Shown here: positions 53,457-61,822 of the stretch, piece after piece
How the letters are laid out: the number at the start of each line of letters is the position of its first letter
Position numbering within the stretch: the first letter of the stretch is position 1
Origin: Lewinellaceae bacterium
GTDB taxonomy: Bacteria; Bacteroidota; Bacteroidia; Chitinophagales; Saprospiraceae
Assembly: GCA_020636025.1 (NCBI GenBank)
Contig: JACJYQ010000004.1
Location: forward strand, 1-64,000
DNA: 64,000 bases
Direction of reading: 5' to 3'
The notes under the pieces: model-generated
Seen by the model: the letters and a program-made list of their open reading frames with translations, nothing else
Database searches by the model: none
Told to the model about the DNA's origin: nothing
Program-made: the position numbers and the translations under genes

Positions 53457-54107
53457 CTAGTCGATGATATGAGCAAGCTTTTTGTTCTGGTATTGAGGTT
53501 GTGCAACATATTTGCGGATACGACTGATGGTTTCTCGCGGGCCAACATCAATGGCCATATTTATAAGCCAATCCGGTAAATTTCCACCCGGATCTGAATA
53601 AATATAATACTCCACATACAACCAACCGCCTTCACCTGGCACAATGGTCCATTTGGTACTGGCATTTTTAATGCGCACAACACCAGAAACTTCATCTATG
53701 TATGCAGGTTCTGCGTAACTCTTAGCGATTACTTTCCGCGTTACAGGATCCTGTTCAACATGATTACGCATCACAATGTCGCGATCGTCTAGTGGCCAGG
53801 GGAAATCGAGCTTGGAGTAATATACCGATTCATGAGTTGAACGCTGCTCCAATAATTTTGACTCCGAAACTTTATATCCCCATTTAGGATAATTTTCTAC
53901 TTCACTTAAAAGAGACAGCAATCCGGAGACGCTCGACTTTATGGAGGTAATAAGTTTTAACTCGTAAATGCCAGAGGTTTTCTTGTAGTATACTTTAACC
54001 CCGCTCTTCTCATTTTTAAGCACCCATTCATTCTGGTTTTGGGCTTGTAGAGATACGAATACAATAAAAAGTAAAATTGTGGTGAGCTTGTATTTGGTTT
54101 TGAACAT
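53457..54107 (-). CDS. Secreted START-domain protein B
   Basis: The 216-residue paralogue of START protein A has the same motif order (EWVLKNEKSGVKVYYKK, LDFPWPLDDRDIVM, STKWTIVPGEGGWLYVEYY and LPDWLINMAIDVGPRET). The start is ambiguous between ATG 54107 and ATG 54113; the upstream 12 residues from 54149 lack signal features. It is first in the two-gene unit. Divergence between the two proteins suggests an old duplication with possibly different ligands. Confidence 0.83.
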   Translation of the reverse strand: MFKTKYKLTTILLFIVFVSLQAQNQNEWVLKNEKSGVKVYYKKTSGIYELKLITSIKSSVSGLLSLLSEVENYPKWGYKVSESKLLEQRSTHESVYYSKLDFPWPLDDRDIVMRNHVEQDPVTRKVIAKSYAEPAYIDEVSGVVRIKNASTKWTIVPGEGGWLYVEYYIYSDPGGNLPDWLINMAIDVGPRETISRIRKYVAQPQYQNKKLAHIID

Positions 54108-54233
54108 GGACATTGGGTGGTGGTTAAAATGCTTGTACAAAAACGCCATTCCGGCATATATGTTTTAAGCTTTGCAAATATGAGGCCGAAAATAGGCAGG
54201 AACAGGGATTTGGCTTGAATCAGCAAAAGCAAA

Positions 54234-54265
54234 TTTGAATTAAGTTATTATGATTAATACATTTG
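54234..54265 (+). promoter_or_regulatory. Promoter of the lysyl oxidase gene
   Basis: TTTG (54234-54237), a 20-nt spacer and TACATTTG (54258-54265) match the full Bacteroidota consensus, 37 nt before the ATG at 54303. A second TACATTTG lies at 54275-54282, 17 nt downstream. Confidence 0.6.
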
Positions 54266-54302
54266 TTGACTGAATACATTTGCTATTAACCAAGGCAATA
54301 AC

Positions 54303-56705
54303 ATGAAACTACACAAACCACTACTGCTGCTATCATTCATTATATTTAGTCAGGGATTATTTGCTCAATGTCCACCGGGCGAGAACGAAGTTCGATTGGA
54401 AATTGACCCTGATCAATATTTCTATGAAATTAGCTGGACCATAACTGATTTGGAATCCGGATTTACCTATGTATCTGGCGACCTGCCTTTGGACAGCGCT
54501 TTTGTATTTACATACTGCATTCCGGATGATGGTTGTAAGGTTTTTGAAATAATCGATGATTACGGTGATGGAATGCAACCCGATGGATATTACAAGGTAT
54601 ATTTCAATGGTGATCTCATCGGTTCTAATATTGGAGAACGCTTTTTCACAAGCGAAAAGATCAATTTTGGTTGTCCCCCCGGAACCACTTGCGAAAGCGG
54701 CATACCCATCGATCTGGGAGCCTGGCAAACAGCAGATGGTAAGCAAACCTGGTATAAATTCATCCCTCAAGACACAGGCATTTACAAGATTAATACTTGC
54801 GATACTTTAAATGCCTGTACTTCAAAGATCTGGGTGTATAGCACTTGCCAAAACATTCAAATTTCAGACAATGTTACCGGTGCAGATTTTTATGCAGATG
54901 GCGGCTGCGCCAATGGCGCCGAAGCCTCTTTATACCTGGCGGGTGGGCAGGATTATTACATACGCATCCGGTATGAGCCAGAGGGCTGTGATACGACAGC
55001 ACCCATACATTTCACCCTAAGTTACCAGGGGCCAATAGTTGGTTGCATGGATCCGGTTGCCTGTAACTACAACCCTTTAGCCACGGTTAGTGACACCTGC
55101 ATTTACCCCGGTGATCCGAATTGTGCTCATGCACCTGACCTAGTCACCAACCAGGATGAATTCCGGTCGTCGATGAGTTTAGGTTCAATTGACAACCCTG
55201 ATGCCTGTTTGGTACAGGAAGGCTGTATTCGCGGGCTCGGGACTCGGTATATCATCAATTTCACCACATTTGTTGAGAATATTGGCGATCTGGATTACCA
55301 TATCGGACCGGTGCCGGCAGACACAAGTGCTGCATCTAACCAATTCGTCTGGGATCCTTGTCACCATCATTGGCACTATCTGGGCTATGCAGAATATGTG
55401 TTGTTCAACTCCAGCGGATATAGAATTCCCATTGGCTCAAAAACCGGATTTTGTGTCCTGGACTTAATTTGTCCGCCAGAAGAGTCTAAATACACTTGTG
55501 TAAACATGGGTATTTCAGCTGGTTGTGGAGATGTCTACGAAGTGGGCTTACCATGCCAATGGATAGATATTACAGACATCCCGGCAGATGATTATACGAT
55601 GGTACTGCGGGTAAACTGGGATAAAAGTCCCGATGGCGTGGGCAGACTGGAATCGGATTACAGCAATAACTGGGCACAGGCATGTTTTACTTTGAGCTAT
55701 TCTAACAACGGAATTCCGGAGGTTGTATACCACAATGATCAATGCGACCCTTATACTGATTGCGCCGGTGAAGTGTTCGGTAATGCGCAGCCAGATTGCA
55801 ATGGTGTTTGCAACGGCCCGTCACTACAGGGTGACTGGAACCAGGATACCTTGAGAAATGGCGCCGACATTCAAGGCTATCTCGATGCAGCCAACAATGA
55901 TTCCGGAACCCCCGATTTTTGTCTGGATCTGGATGGAAATGCTTCCATTAATGTGTATGACGCGGCTCTTCTACAGGAATGTAATATCCACCAGAATGAT
56001 CCTCAGTATTGGATTCAGAGATTTCCCTGCCAGTTCCCAGGAGGTTTTTTAAATACTCAAGACATCGTTTCCCTGAAGCCAGGAACGCTTGATACAGTGG
56101 CAAAAACATTTGACATTGAAATACTGAATCCCGCCAATAAGATCATTGCCTTTGAATTCTCAGTAAGTGGTCTTGCCATTACTCAGGTTGAAAATTTATC
56201 CGGCTCCTTTAACCCGGACATTCGTTTCAACCCTGCCACAGGTGAGATTATAGCGCTTGGATTGGATGAGAGCGCCATTGCCAAGAATCCAATACCAACA
56301 GCCTTTTTGCGCATTCATTACGCTACCGTTTTAGGGACTGAAGTTTGTTTGGAAAACATCACAGCCATTGTGAATTCAAAATATCAGCAGAGCAATGCCA
56401 TGATCGCAAGCCCGAATTGCATTATGGTGAAAACAAGTGGATTGCAGGATGTTACAAAAGTTCCATTTGTTGTATTTGTGCAGCCAAATCCGTTCAATAA
56501 TGCTACAACCATTTTCTTTGAGAATGAAGACTTTGAGCCTTCAGATATTCAACTTAAGGATATTGCGGGCAAAACAGTTCGTCATTTTGAAGGCGTTCGC
56601 AGCAATTCTGTGTCCATAGAGCGCAACAAACTTCCCGCTGGCACTTACATATTCAGAGTGCAAAACAGTAGAGGTGTAGTCAGTGGAAAAATAATTGCTC
56701 AATAA
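54303..56705 (+). CDS. T9SS-secreted lysyl oxidase with dockerin-like module
   Basis: The 800-residue protein has a signal peptide (about 1-22) and N-terminal beta-domains, then GCMDPVACNYNPLA near residue 250. A lysyl oxidase domain spans about residues 280-480. The copper site is WDPCHHHWHY (H354, H356, H358). K380 (in SKTGFCVLD) and Y412 (in GDVYEVGLPCQWIDITD) align by eye with the lysine and tyrosine that form the LTQ cofactor in animal enzymes. A dockerin-like segment (about 515-560: GDWNQDTLRNGADIQ, LDLDGNASINVYDAA), a cohesin-like beta domain and a T9SS type A domain (VQPNPFNNATTI, LPAGTYIFRVQ) follow. Expected reaction: oxidative deamination of lysine side chains, giving cross-links. 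Confidence 0.85.
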   Translation: MKLHKPLLLLSFIIFSQGLFAQCPPGENEVRLEIDPDQYFYEISWTITDLESGFTYVSGDLPLDSAFVFTYCIPDDGCKVFEIIDDYGDGMQPDGYYKVYFNGDLIGSNIGERFFTSEKINFGCPPGTTCESGIPIDLGAWQTADGKQTWYKFIPQDTGIYKINTCDTLNACTSKIWVYSTCQNIQISDNVTGADFYADGGCANGAEASLYLAGGQDYYIRIRYEPEGCDTTAPIHFTLSYQGPIVGCMDPVACNYNPLATVSDTCIYPGDPNCAHAPDLVTNQDEFRSSMSLGSIDNPDACLVQEGCIRGLGTRYIINFTTFVENIGDLDYHIGPVPADTSAASNQFVWDPCHHHWHYLGYAEYVLFNSSGYRIPIGSKTGFCVLDLICPPEESKYTCVNMGISAGCGDVYEVGLPCQWIDITDIPADDYTMVLRVNWDKSPDGVGRLESDYSNNWAQACFTLSYSNNGIPEVVYHNDQCDPYTDCAGEVFGNAQPDCNGVCNGPSLQGDWNQDTLRNGADIQGYLDAANNDSGTPDFCLDLDGNASINVYDAALLQECNIHQNDPQYWIQRFPCQFPGGFLNTQDIVSLKPGTLDTVAKTFDIEILNPANKIIAFEFSVSGLAITQVENLSGSFNPDIRFNPATGEIIALGLDESAIAKNPIPTAFLRIHYATVLGTEVCLENITAIVNSKYQQSNAMIASPNCIMVKTSGLQDVTKVPFVVFVQPNPFNNATTIFFENEDFEPSDIQLKDIAGKTVRHFEGVRSNSVSIERNKLPAGTYIFRVQNSRGVVSGKIIAQ

Positions 56706-56770
56706 AACAACCATACGAAGAAGTAACATTATCAGCTTTATACAAATGACTTCTGGTCAAAATTCATCAA

Positions 56771-57289
56771 ATGAAACAGGTTCTGATTATAATTCTGGTC
56801 ATGGCCACCATGGCTTCCTGCATAAAAAATGAAAGAACAAGTTCCCGTACACAAGCCGGGAACGGAATTCTGTATGAAACATTAATGGATACAAATGTCA
56901 CATACGATTCCATACTTGCCACCAGATTGGGGTCTGATGACTATGGAATGAAATCTTATGTGATGGCATTTCTCAAAAGAGGTCCCAACAGAGATCAGGA
57001 TTCAGTCACGGCTGCTGAAATTCAAAAAGCACACCTTAAAAATATTGGCCGCATGGCTGATGAAGGCAAGGTTGTGCTGGCTGGCCCATTTTCTGACGAT
57101 GGAGATATCAGAGGCATTTACATATTCAATGTTGCCACCGTTGAAGAGGCTGCTGAGTTGACGGCAACTGACCCTGCTATTCAGGCAGGTAGACTGGTGA
57201 TGGAATTACATCCCTGGTATGGAACCGCCATATTACCAATTGTAGCGCCTATGAGCCAACGATTAGAAAAAAGTAGTTGGGTGCGGTAA
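56771..57289 (+). CDS. YCII-domain lipoprotein
   Basis: The 172-residue predicted lipoprotein has a signal peptide ending MATMASC. The mature part contains a YCII domain: KSYVMAFLKRGPNRDQ, AHLKNIGRMADEGKVVLAGPFSDDGDIRGIYIF and TDPAIQAGRLVMELHPWYG. The His-Asp pair typical of the fold (AHLKN and TDPA) is present. YCII domains form ferredoxin-like folds; some have dehydrohalogenase-like or muconolactone-isomerase-like activity, but the substrate here is unknown. Membrane anchoring is unusual for this domain. It lies 65 nt after the lysyl oxidase gene. Confidence 0.8.
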   Translation: MKQVLIIILVMATMASCIKNERTSSRTQAGNGILYETLMDTNVTYDSILATRLGSDDYGMKSYVMAFLKRGPNRDQDSVTAAEIQKAHLKNIGRMADEGKVVLAGPFSDDGDIRGIYIFNVATVEEAAELTATDPAIQAGRLVMELHPWYGTAILPIVAPMSQRLEKSSWVR

Positions 57290-57307
57290 TGGTGTAAAAA
57301 CACCATT
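57288..57307. terminator. Small hairpin between convergent genes
   Basis: AATGGTGT, loop AAAA, ACACCATT: an 8-bp perfect stem that begins within the YCII stop codon region. There is no long T-run on either strand, so termination strength is uncertain. Confidence 0.4.
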
Positions 57308-57314
57308 CATCAGA

Positions 57315-58538
57315 TCAATCATAGAGCAGGTACTTTTTTCTGATTTTCAGGTATTTTTTCAATCCGGGTTTCCAGGAAGCGCGTATTTGCGACTCTGTCC
57401 ATCCCAGTTGAATCTGGTATTTCAAAGATCCAGTGCCACTTAACTTGTCAAAAAAGTTGCTCTTGCCAAAGAAACCATCCTTGTCAGGAAAGCGCTTATA
57501 GAAGTCCAGCAAAATGCCTAATTGAATTTTTTTAAGGCGTCTAATCCGTTCAATAGACAGATTTCTAAAGTCATATCCAAAACATTGAACACCCGAATAC
57601 AATGGACTTTTGTTTCCTGGATTGGGTTCGGGCACAAATGAAAAACAGTTTTTCTGAAAATCAGGATGCCCCACTACTTCAAAAGGGAAATCAGTGCCTC
57701 TACCCACACTGCAAGTAGTACCTTCAAACAGGCACAAACTGGGATACAGCAGTACAGAACGTACGGTGGGCAAGTTGGGCGAAGGTTTTATGGGTAATTC
57801 ATAGAAAGTATCGTGCGTATAATGGCCACATCTGATCAGGGTCAAGATCAATGAATCTGCCCCATTTGTCCATTTTTCACCTTTAAACATATTGGCCAGT
57901 TCTGCAATCGTACAGCCATGAACAATGGGAATGGGCGCAATCCCAACAAATGACCTCAGGGAGTCTTCCAACACCGGTCCATCCACAAAGTAGCCATTTG
58001 GATTTGGGCGATCCAGTACAATAAGCGGCTTTTGATTTTCTGCGCAAGCCTCCATTACGTAAAACAAGGTACTGATGAACGTATAAAATCGGGCTCCCAC
58101 ATCCTGGATATCAAAAACAATAACATCCAGCTTTTCCAGGTCAGCTGACTGAGGTTTTTTATTGGCACCGTAAAGTGATTTGATCACAGCTCCTGTGCGC
58201 AAATCCATGCTGTCGTTAATAGTCGCTCCGGCATCCTGGTCGCCGCGCCAGCCATGCTCGGGCGCAAAAATGCTTGAGATTTGTATGCCCAGGCTGAAGA
58301 GGGAATCAATCAAATATCTGTTGCCAATTCTGGAGCTTTGATTGATCACCAGCCCTACCCTTTTGCCTTTGAGCAACGGAACATATTGTTCTGTGAATTC
58401 GGCTCCTGGCTTGACCGATATTGTTTGAATAGCGTACTCAACCTGATGGTTTTCAGTAAAGGAACAAAGAGAAAAGCCTGGAATTAGCAGTGGACTAAAG
58501 CATAAAAAAAACAATAAGGATGGGTTCTTGCGGATCAT
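57315..58538 (-). CDS. namZ: DUF1343 / NamZ-type exo-beta-N-acetylmuramidase
   Basis: The 407-residue secreted protein, with start ATG at 58536-58538, begins with a signal peptide (MIRKNPSLLFFLCFSPLLI, then PGFS). DUF1343 motifs follow: KRVGLVINQSSR, IFAPEHGWRGDQDAG, SLYGANKKPQ, VIVFDIQDVGARFYTFIST, VLDRPNPNG, CTIAELANMF and LLYPSLCLFEGT. Characterised members release N-acetylmuramic acid from the non-reducing end of peptidoglycan fragments, so a role in wall recycling is likely. The upstream ATG at 58565 would put nine residues before the signal peptide. Confidence 0.85.
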   Translation of the reverse strand: MIRKNPSLLFFLCFSPLLIPGFSLCSFTENHQVEYAIQTISVKPGAEFTEQYVPLLKGKRVGLVINQSSRIGNRYLIDSLFSLGIQISSIFAPEHGWRGDQDAGATINDSMDLRTGAVIKSLYGANKKPQSADLEKLDVIVFDIQDVGARFYTFISTLFYVMEACAENQKPLIVLDRPNPNGYFVDGPVLEDSLRSFVGIAPIPIVHGCTIAELANMFKGEKWTNGADSLILTLIRCGHYTHDTFYELPIKPSPNLPTVRSVLLYPSLCLFEGTTCSVGRGTDFPFEVVGHPDFQKNCFSFVPEPNPGNKSPLYSGVQCFGYDFRNLSIERIRRLKKIQLGILLDFYKRFPDKDGFFGKSNFFDKLSGTGSLKYQIQLGWTESQIRASWKPGLKKYLKIRKKYLLYD

Positions 58539-58583
58539 GTAGGAAAAATTAGGCCGATCAACCATTTAAAACAAATAGTGTTT

Positions 58584-58591
58584 TATTTTTG
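58584..58591 (+). promoter_or_regulatory. -7 box before the exonuclease/GIY-YIG gene
   Basis: TATTTTTG followed by CCG, 29 nt before the ATG at 58621, a full match to TAnnTTTG. Confidence 0.45.
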
Positions 58592-58620
58592 CCGATCAAT
58601 TAGGGATTGTTCGCGATCAA

Positions 58621-60009
58621 ATGTACGCCATAATAGACGTTGAGACAACCGGTGGCACCGCACGCTGGGAACGGATTACCGAGATCGCCATTGTGCTCCA
58701 CGATGGCGAAAAAGTAGTTGATACCTTCTCTACCCTGCTCAATCCTGATCGAAGTATTCCGTGGAATATTACCCAATTAACCGGCATAACGGATGAAATG
58801 GTATCTGAGGCGCCACATTTTTATGAGGTAGCCAGGCAAATCGTTGAAATGACGGAGGATTGCATCTTTGTCGCTCACAATGTTAATTTCGACTATTCCT
58901 TTGTTCGCGAAGAATTCGCCCGGCTGGGCTATGATTACACCCGGAAGCAATTGTGTACAGTCAGATTGGCCAGAAAGGTTTTTCCAGGTTTATCAAGTTA
59001 TAGTCTCAGTAATCTGAAGAAGCATTTTGGAATTAAGGCAGAAAAAAGCCACCGGGCCCTGGATGATACATTGGCAACCACAAAGTTATTTGAACTCATC
59101 CTGGCTGAGCAGGATGGGACTGGCAGTCTTCGTCAATTGGTAAACCAGGGCGTAAAAGAAGCCAAATTACCAGAAGGCATTACGCTGGAGCGTTTGCATG
59201 CCATACCTGAAAGTTGTGGCGTTTATTACTTTCATAATAAGGCAGGAAAAGTGATTTATGTTGGAAAAAGCCTCAATATAAAAAAACGCTTGTTCGAACA
59301 TTTTGCAGACAAAACCAAAAAAGGAGAAAGACTCCGGGCTGGCGTCGCTGATTTCAGTTGGGAAGAAACCGGCAGCGAGTTGGTAGCCTTGTTGCTGGAA
59401 AGCTCGGAGATCAAACGCCTGCAACCACCTATAAACCGGGCTCAGAGAACACGCAATTTCTCTACCGCTATTTATTCCTACGTAGATCAGAATGGATATA
59501 AATGTCTGGCAATCGGGAAACGGACAGCCAAGAATGAAAAGACACTAAATACCGTAGCTGTTTATGCGAAACTGGATGTAGCCAAATCTCATTTGCAAAG
59601 TATGGTGCGTCAGTGGGAATTGTGTTTCAGGCTCTCAAACCTCGATGCCTCAGACAAGGCCTGTTTTCACTATTCAATCAAAAAATGCTATGGCGCCTGC
59701 GTGGGTGAAGAGCCGCCGGAAGAGTATAATGAACGGGTGGAAATGGCCATTGCGCAAATCGACAAGCGCCTTTCTGGCAGCTATTTCATCATTGATAAAG
59801 GCCGAAAAGAAGGGGAAATTTCTGTGGTTGGAGTTCTAAACGGCAAATACCAGGGATTCACTTTTTGGGATGAGCAGAACAATCAATTTCAGCCTGACGA
59901 GATTCTGGACATGCTCGACTTACCTGATTTCGAGGATCCGGATGCTCCACGAATCATTCATTACTTTGTAGAAAGCAAAAAAGCCCGGAAGCTTGTGCCA
60001 TTTGAATAG
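58621..60009 (+). CDS. DEDDh exonuclease fused to GIY-YIG nuclease
   Basis: The 462-residue two-nuclease fusion has a DnaQ-like DEDDh exonuclease at residues 1-165 (AIIDVETTGG with D6/E8, VAHNVNFDYSFV, SHRALDDTLAT). A GIY-YIG domain follows at about 195-280 (CGVYYFHNKAGKVIYVGKSL, then IKKRLFEHF, then SSEIKRLQPPINRAQR), as in the N-terminal half of UvrC or in Cho. The C-terminal ~180 residues contain four Cys, in segments such as KACFHYSIKKCYGACVGE, a pattern seen after the GIY-YIG domain in UvrC-type proteins. Related fusions occur in many bacteria and may act in repair. It converges on tsaD. Confidence 0.88.
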   Translation: MYAIIDVETTGGTARWERITEIAIVLHDGEKVVDTFSTLLNPDRSIPWNITQLTGITDEMVSEAPHFYEVARQIVEMTEDCIFVAHNVNFDYSFVREEFARLGYDYTRKQLCTVRLARKVFPGLSSYSLSNLKKHFGIKAEKSHRALDDTLATTKLFELILAEQDGTGSLRQLVNQGVKEAKLPEGITLERLHAIPESCGVYYFHNKAGKVIYVGKSLNIKKRLFEHFADKTKKGERLRAGVADFSWEETGSELVALLLESSEIKRLQPPINRAQRTRNFSTAIYSYVDQNGYKCLAIGKRTAKNEKTLNTVAVYAKLDVAKSHLQSMVRQWELCFRLSNLDASDKACFHYSIKKCYGACVGEEPPEEYNERVEMAIAQIDKRLSGSYFIIDKGRKEGEISVVGVLNGKYQGFTFWDEQNNQFQPDEILDMLDLPDFEDPDAPRIIHYFVESKKARKLVPFE

Positions 60010-60025
60010 GAGCTACAATAAGCGA

Positions 60026-61018
60026 CTATCGTGTATACGGAGCCACTTCATGTGTGCAAAATTCTCCAGCCAGATATTTATAGTGGGCCGTCACTCCAAT
60101 CATACCTGCATTGTCGGTGCAAAATTGAAAAGCCGGTATATATGTATTCCATCCTTCCTCTTTACCCAGCGCTTCAAAGGCATTTCTAAGTCCTGAATTT
60201 GCACTTACTCCACCTGCAATAGCAATTTCATTGATACCAGTTTCCTTGGCAGCCTTCTGCAATTTTTTCAAAAGAATTGTAACTATGATGTCTTGAATCG
60301 AAGCGCAAATATCATTGATGTTTTCCTTGATAAAGTTTTCGTTATCAGCCAGTTGCTTTTTCAAAAAATATAGGATTGATGTTTTCAATCCGCTAAAACT
60401 AAAATCAAGTCCCTCGATATTCGGTATCGGGAATGGATAAACAGGTTTGCCATTACGTGCCAGTTTATCCAATATTGGTCCAGCGGGGTAATCTAAACCC
60501 AGGAGCTTCCCGGATTTGTCAAAAGCCTCGCCGGCTGCATCGTCCAGTGTCTGACCAAGTACTTCCTGATCGAGAAAATCCCTGACCAGTACAATTTGCG
60601 TATGTCCGCCACTTACGGTGAGGCACAGGAAAGGAAATTTCGGTTTCGGATTTTCTGCAAAATGGGCCAATACGTGCGCATGCATGTGATTCACTTCTAT
60701 CATAGGGAGATCAAGTGACAAAGCCAGCGCCTTTGCAAAAGACACTCCGACAATAAGTGATCCCATCAACCCCGGCCCACGGGTAAAGGCAATCGCTTGT
60801 AGCTCACGTTTGTGAATGCCGGCTTTTTTCAAGGCCATTTCCAAAACAGGAACCATATTAACCTGATGAGCTCTGGATGCCACTTCCGGTACAACACCCC
60901 CATATTGGATATGAGCCTCTTGATTGGCCACACAATTGGACAAAACAACACCATCTTTAATGACTGCTACTGAAGTATCGTCACAGGAAGACTCAATGGC
61001 AAGTATGGTAACCGGCAT
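60026..61018 (-). CDS. tsaD: tRNA N6-threonylcarbamoyladenosine synthase subunit TsaD
   Basis: The 330-residue ASKHA-fold enzyme transfers the threonylcarbamoyl group to A37 of ANN-decoding tRNAs. Motifs: ILAIESSCDDTSVAVI, YGGVVPEVASRAHQ, FTRGPGLMGSLIVGVSFAKA, EVNHMHAHVLAHF (metal-binding HxxxH), CLTVSGGHTQIVLV, DDAAGEAFDKSGKLLGL, YPAGP, EGLDFSFSGLKTSI and IAGGVSANSGLR. It is complete and of normal length. The conserved start MPVTILAIESSCDD fixes the start codon. Confidence 0.96.
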   Translation of the reverse strand: MPVTILAIESSCDDTSVAVIKDGVVLSNCVANQEAHIQYGGVVPEVASRAHQVNMVPVLEMALKKAGIHKRELQAIAFTRGPGLMGSLIVGVSFAKALALSLDLPMIEVNHMHAHVLAHFAENPKPKFPFLCLTVSGGHTQIVLVRDFLDQEVLGQTLDDAAGEAFDKSGKLLGLDYPAGPILDKLARNGKPVYPFPIPNIEGLDFSFSGLKTSILYFLKKQLADNENFIKENINDICASIQDIIVTILLKKLQKAAKETGINEIAIAGGVSANSGLRNAFEALGKEEGWNTYIPAFQFCTDNAGMIGVTAHYKYLAGEFCTHEVAPYTR

Positions 61019-61319
61019 GATTATCAGGTAATTATATTTGATTTGAATGAAATGGAACGAAAAATATTTACCTGCAAATTAGTGGAACATATTAGTCAAA
61101 AATGCAGATATTAGCAGCAAAATTAAAGCATTTCAGATAAACATGATTTGCAGAATCTGGCACGGTTCTTTATTGTTATTAATTATAGCCACCGCAAAGT
61201 GGTTGTGAAAACACTTGTCATACTGAACGCTGTTAATCAATAATTTAGCCGCAGGCGATTTTCAAAACCAAACAGCGTGAAGTATAAATCACTCTAATCT
61301 TAGAAAAATAAGCGCTCCT
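61019..61319. other. Gene-free divergent spacer between tsaD and bactofilin
   Basis: These 301 nt between divergent genes must hold both promoters. I see the dispersed repeat at 61182-61211 and AT-rich sequence, but no convincing TAnnTTTG box with correct spacing and no ORF with coding character. Confidence 0.5.
61182..61211 (+). repeat. Dispersed 30-nt intergenic repeat, copy B
   Basis: It matches 9668-9697 at 27 of 30 positions in the same orientation. Both copies lie between genes; the surrounding sequence is not otherwise similar. Confidence 0.6.
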
Positions 61320-61733
61320 ATGTTCAATTCAGGAACAAAAGAAAAAAAGTCATCAGTTTCAAGTTCAAATGGCGCCGAAAATGAAAGTGGCGCCACTACT
61401 GTAATTGCCAAAGGCACCCAGGTTGACGGTAAATTTGTTTGCAGCGAAAATGTTCGCCTTGATGGAAAAATTCTTGGTGAAGTAAAAGTTGACAAACGAT
61501 TTGTGATGGGTGAAGAAAGCTATGTAGAAGGAAATATCCATGCCCGAAACGCAACCATAAAAGGGAAAGTAAAGGGAGATATTGCGATTTTAGAAGCGCT
61601 GCATTTAATGGAATCTTCGATAATCGACGGCAACATTGTAGCCAAAACAATTGTAGTTGACGAAGGCGCCAGATACAATGGTAATTGCAAAGTTGGCGAT
61701 ACCAAAGAGGCCCTTAAATCGGATAAGGCTTAA
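61320..61733 (+). CDS. Bactofilin (polymer-forming cytoskeletal protein)
   Basis: The 137-residue protein has a short charged N-terminus (MFNSGTKEKKSSVSSS), followed by a bactofilin beta-helix core. Regular rungs are TQVDGKFVCSENVRLDGKIL, GEVKVDKRFVMGEESYVEGN, IHARNATIKGKVKGDI and LMESSIIDGNIVAKTIVVDE. Bactofilins self-assemble into membrane-associated filaments involved in cell shape or in placing envelope machinery. Length is normal. A strong terminator follows 30 nt after the stop. Confidence 0.93.
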   Translation: MFNSGTKEKKSSVSSSNGAENESGATTVIAKGTQVDGKFVCSENVRLDGKILGEVKVDKRFVMGEESYVEGNIHARNATIKGKVKGDIAILEALHLMESSIIDGNIVAKTIVVDEGARYNGNCKVGDTKEALKSDKA

Positions 61734-61765
61734 TTACCCTCCTCATTCATGTAAAACAGCTTTTT

Positions 61766-61798
61766 AAAGGGCAACTTCGGTTGCCCTTTTGTATTTTT
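61766..61798 (+). terminator. Terminator of the bactofilin gene
   Basis: GGGCAAC (61769-61775), loop TTCG, GTTGCCC (61780-61786), then TTTTGTATTTTTA. The C(UUCG)G tetraloop makes it very stable. The tail TATTTTTA (61792-61799) is one base off TAnnTTTG and could double as the next gene's -7 box. Confidence 0.85.
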
Positions 61799-61822
61799 AG
61801 CCTGATAATAAAACAGGAAACC

